IMG/VR virus record: IMGVR_UViG_3300034375_003172
Location: 1-26,117 of that record
Strand: one strand, 5' to 3'
DNA from: a virus
DNA length: 26,117 nt
In this document: positions 20,822 through 26,117 of the stretch, piece after piece
How the letters are laid out: each line of letters starts with the position of its first letter
Numbering within the stretch: position 1 is the first letter of the stretch
The notes under the pieces: generated by a model
The model's input: the letters and a program-made list of their open reading frames with translations, nothing else
Told to the model about the DNA's origin: nothing
Database searches by the model: none
Translations under genes and position numbers: made by a program

Positions 20822-22701
20822 CGCATTCCATCCGTTCTAGTGTTCACTCGGAAATCACCAAATGACCATGAATCTCCGAGATCGTCACTTTCAACTTTAA
20901 ATTTCATCTGACGGCCTCGAGCTCTCATGCTGATTTTAGTCGTTGTTGGTGTAATAGTAAATGGTCCTTTGGTTATTCCTGTGTCTGAAGGGTATTTTCT
21001 TGTTGTCACAGTAACGTCAGCAGAGCCGGAGAGAGTCAAGTTGGGAATGATTTTGTCCACCATCATCAGAGTTTCACCAGTCATGTCTATTTCCATAGGC
21101 GAACTCTCTATGTAGGCTGTCATAGCAGAACCATTATCATCAGTTCCCGTTTCGTGATTGTACATTTCCCCATTTACATCAAAAGCGAATGGGACTGTCC
21201 TTGAACCAAAAGCATCTGACCAGCATGTTCTGTCTAATGTACCAATGCTCCAAGCATCTTCCCTGTAATTATAAGTCACGTAAGAATCTGGCTCTGGGTC
21301 ATTAATGTCTGTGTTGTCTGTGCTAACGTAAAACCAAGATATTTCGTCAAACTGATTGTTGTGTGCCACAAATGCTTTATCAAACTGGCTCTTATTCAGC
21401 CTGTCGTAAACGAAATACTGAACAGGGCAATTCATTTCGCGCAACGCACCATCGTACATGAAGAAATTGTTTTCTCCCATCCAGAAAACTCTGCTGTCTA
21501 TGTTAAACATTACATTTTTGCCAGCAGCACCACAAGCCGTTCCAAGCAATCGGAAAGAGAATGTGAATGGAGGACCAACAAATGTCATGCCGTAAACAGC
21601 TTCGTCTGTTGATATAAACATCTCATCACGGGTTGGTAGCAAAGAAACAACTCTAGTTCCAACCTCAAGCCTTTGATCCCCTGCTGTGTTTGTGGCAGTA
21701 GGAGCCCAATCGGCAAAATCTTCTTGATCTGACCACCTGACCTGCATTGGATCTATATCAGAACCTCCATACGGCACAGTTCCTGCAGCAATCCAGTGAC
21801 GATCTGGGAAAGATATTTGAGTTAATCTTGTATTGGTCGGGACAGAGGTTGCACCTCCTAAGCTAGAGACGAGGACGGCACGAGTATTTGTTCCACCACT
21901 TAAATCCCAGTAATACATCGCATTGTTACGAACTGTTGCCAGAACATCTTCGCCCCAAAGATTGATGGACCATTGAGAAATTTCAGTTATTAAACCACCA
22001 CTAACTGTCCTTGGTGTGTCCCAAGTCTCTGCACCCCAAGCCCCTGAACTCCATCCAGACGCTGGAGCTGCAGTTACTGTTCCAAGGCCAGACAACAAAC
22101 CTATTAAATAATTAGCATTAGTAGATCCACCACCTGTTGCTGTTGAAGTTGCCGCAGTCGGGGATTGTATCGTGTAAGTATTGGCATCAACATAAGTTAT
22201 TTGATAGCCTCTTTTGCGATTTAGAGTATCTGCTGGTATCCCGCCAACTGCGGTAGCACTATCAAATACAACGTAGTCTCCATCTTCAGCACCGTGACTT
22301 GCATCTGTGACTGTTACAGTCGTTGTCCCATCTGTCGCAAATGGATCTGTCAATGCTGCGGTAGCTCTTAAAGGAGTTATGTCGTAAACAACTTCATTCT
22401 TTATGACGTAAAGGTGAGAAGACGTACCGACAGCAATGTAATCTTCTTGATCTGTTATAGCTCGCCAACTTACGACTCTTCTTGATATCCCTTGAAGAGT
22501 TTCTTCTGTGTTATAATCTGTTTCATCGGATGGTGTTACTGAGTAAAGCTCTTCTTTTTCCCAGCCACCTATTTTAGTTGGATAACCATTCCGGAAACGA
22601 ACTTTGTCACAATCAATCCAATATGGACCATTTTTGCCAGCACTGTACTCTGTGATGTCTTTAACGATTCCTGGTTTGAATTGAAGCAAACGTAACGGCA
22701 T
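20818..22701 (-). CDS. Large tail/connector protein (627 aa), beta-propeller-like
   Basis: It begins MPLRLLQFKPGIVKDITEYS, then WIDCDKVRFRNGYPTKIGGWE, a signature of a large marine-phage family (PGI-k--T-ys, w-d-dkVRFr-G-PeKIGGW). The rest is beta-rich, with WRAI-D---AVGTSSHLYVI, SWRAI- and WSDQ/W-type repeats spaced along the protein that suggest propeller blades. In podoviruses such proteins build the tail nozzle/stopper (T7 gp12- or P22 gp10-type). A Gly/Thr/Ala spacer region occurs at about 130-190. SD GAGGA lies 7 nt before the start. Tail nozzle is my best guess; a tail-fibre platform is the alternative. Confidence 0.6.
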   Translation of the reverse strand: MPLRLLQFKPGIVKDITEYSAGKNGPYWIDCDKVRFRNGYPTKIGGWEKEELYSVTPSDETDYNTEETLQGISRRVVSWRAITDQEDYIAVGTSSHLYVIKNEVVYDITPLRATAALTDPFATDGTTTVTVTDASHGAEDGDYVVFDSATAVGGIPADTLNRKRGYQITYVDANTYTIQSPTAATSTATGGGSTNANYLIGLLSGLGTVTAAPASGWSSGAWGAETWDTPRTVSGGLITEISQWSINLWGEDVLATVRNNAMYYWDLSGGTNTRAVLVSSLGGATSVPTNTRLTQISFPDRHWIAAGTVPYGGSDIDPMQVRWSDQEDFADWAPTATNTAGDQRLEVGTRVVSLLPTRDEMFISTDEAVYGMTFVGPPFTFSFRLLGTACGAAGKNVMFNIDSRVFWMGENNFFMYDGALREMNCPVQYFVYDRLNKSQFDKAFVAHNNQFDEISWFYVSTDNTDINDPEPDSYVTYNYREDAWSIGTLDRTCWSDAFGSRTVPFAFDVNGEMYNHETGTDDNGSAMTAYIESSPMEIDMTGETLMMVDKIIPNLTLSGSADVTVTTRKYPSDTGITKGPFTITPTTTKISMRARGRQMKFKVESDDLGDSWSFGDFRVNTRTDGMR

Positions 22702-23147
22702 CAGACATTCCTCATGCGCTCAACAAGACGCTTGGCTCTGTTTGGAACTTGCTCGTACCACTTTGAATCCATCATTTGATCCGCAGCCTCTTGCCATTCT
22801 CTGTTGTCAACAGCCTCTTTCATCTTCTTGAACTTGCTCAACCTAGGTCTCCCTAAATTAAACATCATGTTTGCGATGATTAGCTGGACTTCCTCCGGAA
22901 GGTCATCATAATCCGGGTAGAGTCTTATGCACTCGTTATACGTCGTTTCCACATCTTGTTCAAATACTTCTTGAACTCGCTCTGGTGCAACTGGAGTCCC
23001 GACTTCGCAACCATGCTCTTCATCGTTTTCTGTGATCAAGTGGCCTATGCCGAATGTCGGGTAACCAAGGTGATCAAGGTAAATTTTGTATTCACAACCT
23101 TCATCATACTCTAGTTCAAGCCTAAGTTGTTCTCTGTTCATCATCAT
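22701..23147 (-). CDS. Endolysin, T4-type lysozyme (GH24 muramidase)
   Basis: 148 aa, cleaving the glycan strands of peptidoglycan. The catalytic triad of T4 lysozyme is present with exact spacing: E16-x8-D25-x5-T31 in DEGCEYKIYLDHLGYPT, followed by FGIGHLIT. The C-terminal lobe has MMFNLGRPRLSKFKKM and WQEAADQMMDSKWYEQVPNR, matching the helical lobe of the family (mvFNmG--Lg-F, W--aa--m--S-w--Q---Ra). There is no signal peptide, so it needs the holin encoded immediately before it (4-bp overlap). Three ATGs stand in a row; the first is placed 8 nt from AAGGA. Confidence 0.93.
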   Translation of the reverse strand: MMMNREQLRLELEYDEGCEYKIYLDHLGYPTFGIGHLITENDEEHGCEVGTPVAPERVQEVFEQDVETTYNECIRLYPDYDDLPEEVQLIIANMMFNLGRPRLSKFKKMKEAVDNREWQEAADQMMDSKWYEQVPNRAKRLVERMRNV

Positions 23148-23539
23148 TTGGTCAATCCTTTGGCTTTTTCAAACGTGCGCATGCCACCCAAGCCTAACAT
23201 GCCGAGCAGAACTGTCATGAGCGAGTCCATATCGAACGCAGGGATTTGAGGTATCTCTGCCCCATACCACGCAACTCCAAATACAATGAGTGGAGCAAGC
23301 ACAAAGTGATATGCCAACGCGACTCCGCATGTCCATCCGATGAATGGCCTCCATCCTGCGACAAAGATTGATCTGTGCTTTGCTTCTTCTCTGTTTGTGA
23401 GGACTTGTGCCATCGCAGCTTCATGAGCTTGCTTTTCAGCCATAGTCGCGATTTCATGAGCCAAGGCATTCTTTTGATCCTTATCCTCTATAAATTTATC
23501 AAGTAATCCTGTGACTGGTCCAATCAATGCTTGTAACAT
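23144..23539 (-). CDS. Holin, 3TM PF11351-type
   Basis: 131 aa. A charged helical N-terminal half (DQKNALAHEIATMAEKQAHE) is followed by HRSIFVAGWRPFIGWTCGVA, the family hallmark, and hydrophobic segments at about 62-75, 78-95 and 105-120 (MTVLLGMLGLGGMRTFEK). Holins of this type open the inner membrane at a set time and release the endolysin. SD AGGAG lies 6 nt before ATG 23539. Directly before it lies a 25-residue membrane peptide that may modulate it. Confidence 0.85.
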   Translation of the reverse strand: MLQALIGPVTGLLDKFIEDKDQKNALAHEIATMAEKQAHEAAMAQVLTNREEAKHRSIFVAGWRPFIGWTCGVALAYHFVLAPLIVFGVAWYGAEIPQIPAFDMDSLMTVLLGMLGLGGMRTFEKAKGLTK

Positions 23540-23548
23540 AACAGACTC

Positions 23549-23626
23549 CTAGCCAAGAATGCATCCTAGCGAAAATGCGACTGCAGCGGCAACGACTATG
23601 ATTTGAACATCAAATAACGTCATCAT
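23549..23626 (-). CDS. 25-residue membrane micro-protein in the lysis cassette
   Basis: Reading from ATG 23626: MMTLFDVQIIVVAAAVAFSL, then GCILG and TAG. A single membrane helix with a Cys and a small-residue end. The ATG overlaps the stop of the preceding gene (ATGATG), and GGAG lies 9 nt upstream inside that gene. It ends 9 bp before the holin ATG. Coupling on both sides makes chance unlikely. It might be an antiholin, pinholin-like helper or lipid-modified anchor; none is shown. Confidence 0.65.
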   Translation of the reverse strand: MMTLFDVQIIVVAAAVAFSLGCILG

Positions 23627-23826
23627 CTTAATATCTCCACAGAACCTTTTTTAACCATTTTAGGGACGCAGTAAGCATCAACCTTCCTTTTAGTCCAATA
23701 ATTATATCGCCATTTGCCTGTTCTCTCTGCAAAATAGTTGCAGCGATCAATGCTATACCAGTAGGACATATCTTTTGGTTGTGGTTCTCCATCAAGCACG
23801 ACGATCAATGCGAAAACCAGAATCAT
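23623..23826 (-). CDS. Small protein with N-terminal signal/TM and two cysteines (67 aa)
   Basis: MILVFALIVVLDGEPQPKDM is a short hydrophobic export-type N-terminus, followed by a polar, aromatic and basic region with C29 and C53 (SIDRCNYFAERTGKW and VDAYCVPK) that could form a disulfide in the periplasm. This type of protein is common in the lysis region of marine phages, unnamed. There is no clear lipobox. A spanin component is possible by position, but the length and lack of a coiled coil argue against it. Confidence 0.65.
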   Translation of the reverse strand: MILVFALIVVLDGEPQPKDMSYWYSIDRCNYFAERTGKWRYNYWTKRKVDAYCVPKMVKKGSVEILR

Positions 23827-23834
23827 AATAATAC

Positions 23835-24149
23835 CTACTTTTTGGCCATATACGCGGTAGCTCCAAAATACATGCCGACAATCGACGCTTGAGATAAGAA
23901 CAACATGTCCGACAAGGATGCGAGGGTTGAAAGCCTAGATTCAGGCACAAACGGCAATATCGGAAGTATAGCGAAGCCGACCATTGAAGCCATAGCAACG
24001 ATAGCCAGTTGACGCTGTGATTTTGCTTTTTCTTCTCGTAACTCGAGTTCCATGATTTCTCTGGCATGTGCTAGCTCCTCATCAGATATGATGCCATCGC
24101 CATCCTCATCAAACCGCTCATATTTAGAGCCTGACTCAAAGTTCTTCAA
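23835..24149 (-). CDS. EF-hand membrane protein (104 aa)
   Basis: Starts at TTG 24149 (overlapping the previous TGA); no in-frame ATG is available and GGAAAGG lies 10 nt upstream. Residues 14-25, DEDGDGIISDEE, are a textbook EF-hand loop (D14, D16, D18, G19, I21, E25), with flanking helices; calcium binding is very likely from the pattern. A charged helix follows, then two membrane segments (about 48-68, IVAMASMVGFAILPILPFV; and 82-102, MLFLSQASIVGMYFGATAY). It sits in the lysis cassette, so it may be a holin-type or regulatory membrane protein that senses divalent cations. One EF-hand alone is unusual, as they normally pair, so it may dimerise. Confidence 0.75.
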   Translation of the reverse strand: MKNFESGSKYERFDEDGDGIISDEELAHAREIMELELREEKAKSQRQLAIVAMASMVGFAILPILPFVPESRLSTLASLSDMLFLSQASIVGMYFGATAYMAKK

Positions 24150-24382
24150 CCTTTGTCTGCCTTTCCATCCAACTTGTCGAATATAGCGTGCAGTATGTTT
24201 TTTATTTCTTGCATGTCCTCTCTGTAATCATCCCTGCGGACATAATGATCATTGATTCTTAGCTCTACTTGATGCAACTCATTCTTAAGACGCTGAACTG
24301 TGTCATACATAGTTCTGATAAACCAACTCACACCTGCGACTGCAGCTGCTATGCCGACATTGTACAGTTCTTGCATTTCCAT
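24146..24382 (-). CDS. Membrane-anchored coiled-coil protein (78 aa)
   Basis: One N-terminal membrane helix (VGIAAAVAGVSWFI, about 9-22) and then a charged coiled coil (MYDTVQRLKNELHQVELRI and YREDMQEIKNILHAIFDKL). It ends DGKADKG. The architecture matches XhlA-like or holin-accessory small proteins; I have met the VRRDDYR-DM-EIK-mL sequence style in many phage lysis cassettes. It could be an inner-membrane spanin-like or holin-associated protein, with its C-terminus on the periplasmic or cytoplasmic side (undetermined). It overlaps neighbours by 1 and 4 bp. Confidence 0.7.
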   Translation of the reverse strand: MEMQELYNVGIAAAVAGVSWFIRTMYDTVQRLKNELHQVELRINDHYVRRDDYREDMQEIKNILHAIFDKLDGKADKG

Positions 24383-24933
24383 TAGATTTCATCCGGCCAA
24401 TCGTTAATTGGTGCGTTTCCGGTAGGATTACCGTCAGCATCTACTGGCGCATTATACAACGCCATAAACGCTGTGTGGTCAGCCGCGCCTGTGATCGCAG
24501 TTTCGATGGTATTGCTCGCTGTACGCACTGCCGCACGATAGGTTGTGACTTCAGCAGGGACAGTGTATCCAGATACCTCAGCCGCCTTGATGACCATCCA
24601 ATCAGTCTGAGCAAGCAAGCCGCTAGCAGTCAATTTCGTCTGTGCAATGGCATTGCTCTTGAGTCCTTTGGTGACGATCTGAACACCGTCTTCATCCAGT
24701 ACAGGATTACCGTCCTCGTCTACTGCGTTGACATCATCCAGTGCCTTTGGAATTCCTGCACTCCAGTAGAAGCGATTGTCGAACGGTACAGGCTGTAAGT
24801 CCTGATTCCACACCAGACCTTTAGCGGCCTTCTCCTCGTCTGTCCAACGATTCCACTGAGCAGGATGTTGTGTACCTTCAGCGTCAGTCCACGCCCTGCC
24901 TTGCTTGATGACTCTACCTAAGTAAGTCCACAT
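24382..24933 (-). CDS. Tail-fibre assembly-like protein (183 aa)
   Basis: The N-terminal part is Trp-rich (MWTYLGRVIKQGRAWTDAEG, EWNRWTDEEKAAKGLVW). The middle has two Asp/Gly-rich turns (VDEDGNPVLDEDGVQ). The C-terminal part LLAQTDWMVIKAAEVSGYTV followed by a helix (TTYRAAVRTASNTIETAI) matches the LLaxTDW-vir-aE---ip-e---yR-alR signature of phage tail-fibre assembly/chaperone-type proteins. SD AGGAG lies 8 nt before ATG 24933. It sits just after a tail receptor-type gene, fitting a role in building that structure. Confidence 0.65.
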   Translation of the reverse strand: MWTYLGRVIKQGRAWTDAEGTQHPAQWNRWTDEEKAAKGLVWNQDLQPVPFDNRFYWSAGIPKALDDVNAVDEDGNPVLDEDGVQIVTKGLKSNAIAQTKLTASGLLAQTDWMVIKAAEVSGYTVPAEVTTYRAAVRTASNTIETAITGAADHTAFMALYNAPVDADGNPTGNAPINDWPDEI

Positions 24934-24948
24934 TGTTTCTATCTCCTA

Positions 24949-26013
24949 TCAGCGAGCATTGCTGTACTTAAATGGGTTTTCGGCAAAGGCCATGTAGATG
25001 TATGTCTGTCCACTAGCATTGACTTGTGCGCTACTTGTCTGATGAATTTTGAATCCATTAGATAGGAATGTCATCCTTTGAATAGAAGTGTTTTCTGCCT
25101 TGCTATCATCGGCCTCTAATTGCCAATTATCTAAATTGTATCCATCTCGTTTTGAGTCCCATAAGTTCCAAGCAGTACCTGATCCTGATGATTGCTTAAT
25201 TAAGACCCATGCGGGGCGAAAACCTAAATAAACAAAAGGCGAATCTGTTGCACTACCATTGCCAGCGTATGAGCCAATCTTTGAGTAGCCTTCGACACTG
25301 TGGAATGCATAAAACACATGAGATTTTGTATTGTTGTTTGCAAGATTGGAACTACCTAAAGTGAATACAGAAGTAGTCGGTGCTGTGTTGTTCCATATTG
25401 TAGATTCAGTGAATGCCGCATTAGTTGAATTTAATTTTATAGTTTGTGAAGGCGAAATACTTGTATGGTAGACAGGCCAATCATTAACAGTCGGACGGTC
25501 TTTGATGATAATCATCTCAGGTGCTTGTGATAAGCCGTGACCTACGGTTGCTCCTGCCGTTTGATTTCCAACGAATGTCCCAATACTAAACCCAGACTCC
25601 GTATTCACACTTACTGTTGAAGGGATAGAGCCATCTGTGTTGGATACACCAGAGCCGTTGGCTTTCCACGCCCAGATTACATATGGGGCAAGACTAAACA
25701 TTGAACCGCCATAATCAAACCCATCACTATTAAATGCAGTAATCAGATTGGCATTAGTGTTTTCCACGCTAGTTGAGTTTGATACCAACTCTTTGTCACC
25801 GCCACGAACAGCATCATATAAACCGTGATTTTGTGAAGCATCTCTGCGTTTTCTCCAGACCCAATCAGGTTGGAAGTTGTAACCACTAATGCTTCCAGTG
25901 GCAGATGAAATAGTTGTCGTCACAACACCAAAGTAATCCTGTGGACTGCTTCCCTGTGCAGGGTCTATCGCAGGATCGGGTAGGTTGGCTGTGCTGAGTG
26001 GTAAATATGCCAT
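24949..26013 (-). CDS. DUF7483-type tail/receptor protein with three internal repeats (354 aa)
   Basis: Beta-rich and Ser/Thr/Asn-rich, with no Cys. Three related units are visible, each with a (F/L)-x-P-x-(W/M)-(V/I)-x-x-K strand: FQPDWVWRK at 47, LSQAPEMIIIK at 161, FRPAWVLIK at 265. Each unit ends in a Y/F-rich strand (YVIWAWKANG, HVFYAFHSV, YIYMAFAEN). This is the layout of DUF7483 phage proteins that are thought to form sugar-binding jelly-roll domains on tail tips. It ends NPFKYSNAR, related to the QPFKYDPPA end of the upstream protein. SD TAGGAA overlaps that gene's stop. The role in host recognition is inferred. Confidence 0.75.
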   Translation of the reverse strand: MAYLPLSTANLPDPAIDPAQGSSPQDYFGVVTTTISSATGSISGYNFQPDWVWRKRRDASQNHGLYDAVRGGDKELVSNSTSVENTNANLITAFNSDGFDYGGSMFSLAPYVIWAWKANGSGVSNTDGSIPSTVSVNTESGFSIGTFVGNQTAGATVGHGLSQAPEMIIIKDRPTVNDWPVYHTSISPSQTIKLNSTNAAFTESTIWNNTAPTTSVFTLGSSNLANNNTKSHVFYAFHSVEGYSKIGSYAGNGSATDSPFVYLGFRPAWVLIKQSSGSGTAWNLWDSKRDGYNLDNWQLEADDSKAENTSIQRMTFLSNGFKIHQTSSAQVNASGQTYIYMAFAENPFKYSNAR

Positions 26014-26022
26014 GTCTAGTTC

Positions 26023-26117
26023 CTACGCAGGTGGATCGTATTTGAATGGCTGTTGGCCAAAGTTGAAATCAACTACTGACTTTGATGCTCCTGATCCATT
26101 TGTAACAAACGGGAAAT
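26023..26117 (-). CDS. Large tail protein, C-terminal fragment (5' end outside window)
   Basis: The frame is open to the right edge; only about 31 C-terminal residues are seen (FPFVTNGSGASKSVVDFNFG, then QQPFKYDPPA). The FNFGQ-PFKY-PP ending is typical of large phage structural proteins with SPRY-like or lectin-like domains. It lies 9 bp before the DUF7483-type gene, whose SD overlaps this stop. The domain content outside the window is unknown. Confidence 0.7.
   Translation of the reverse strand, partial: FPFVTNGSGASKSVVDFNFGQQPFKYDPPA

Noticed and set aside
20818-22701. Frameshift or gene fusion in the 627-aa tail protein
   Set aside because: The Gly/Thr/Ala-rich middle looked like a join, but the frame is continuous and such linkers are normal in tail proteins.
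1-26117. tRNA genes, CRISPR arrays, insertion sequences, integrase or attachment sites
   Set aside because: No cloverleaf-like sequence, regularly spaced repeats, transposase/integrase motif or flanking direct repeats were found by reading.

Overview
The window is a gene-dense piece (about 45% GC by eye) of a tailed double-stranded DNA phage, most likely from the marine/aquatic pool. The signs are a two-block layout with almost no non-coding DNA, a private set of replication enzymes, and virion proteins of types I know mainly from uncultured marine phages (DUF7483-type tail protein, PF11351-type holin, GH24 lysozyme, an EF-hand membrane protein). No integrase, repressor gene, tRNA, rRNA, CRISPR array or insertion sequence was seen. 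The host cannot be named; the promoters look like bacterial sigma-70 promoters, so host RNA polymerase is the likely reader.

Left block (1-13246, all + strand): genome replication, nucleotide metabolism and small early-type proteins. In order: the C-terminus of a UvrD-like helicase; small unknown proteins; an FAD-dependent oxidoreductase; a variant ThyX thymidylate synthase; a small HTH protein; a conserved unknown protein overlapping a T4 PseT-like 3'-phosphatase; two overlapping small genes, the second a MazG/DUF1599-like protein; a DEDDh exonuclease; a coiled-coil protein; a 20-residue membrane peptide; a C-family (DnaE-like) DNA polymerase; small genes including a very acidic protein and a papain/C39-like candidate protease; then an OB-fold protein, a SNF2 helicase and a VRR-NUC/PD-(D/E)XK nuclease. 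Five copies of a promoter-plus-leader module (-35, exactly 17 bp, GATAAT, then ATTGAGAAAGGAG) drive this block. They fall into two classes. Class A is P1, P3 and P5; P3 and P5 have a TTGATCAA-core palindrome centred at exactly the same distance upstream. Class B is P2 and P4, which have a TGACT/AGTCA palindrome on the -35.

Right block (13247-26117, all - strand, read from high to low coordinates): late genes in one unbroken run with 1-4 nt overlaps or gaps of 15 nt or less. It begins with tail/receptor proteins (the end of one large protein, then a three-repeat DUF7483-type protein and a tail-assembly-like protein). Next is a lysis/membrane cassette (TM plus coiled coil, EF-hand with two TMs, a small secreted-type protein, a 25-residue TM peptide, holin, T4-type lysozyme). 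Then come a large tail/connector protein, small virion proteins, a GNAT acetyltransferase, and four large helical or glycine-rich proteins that resemble an ejection-protein set. The two blocks converge at 13246/13247 with no base between their stop codons.

The points I find most worth a second look are the paired promoter/operator architecture, the ThyX lacking the usual His residues beside a phage FAD enzyme, the EF-hand protein in the lysis cassette, the micro-genes (20 and 25 residues), and the overlapping pair of a possible DNA-repair protein and a 3'-phosphatase.
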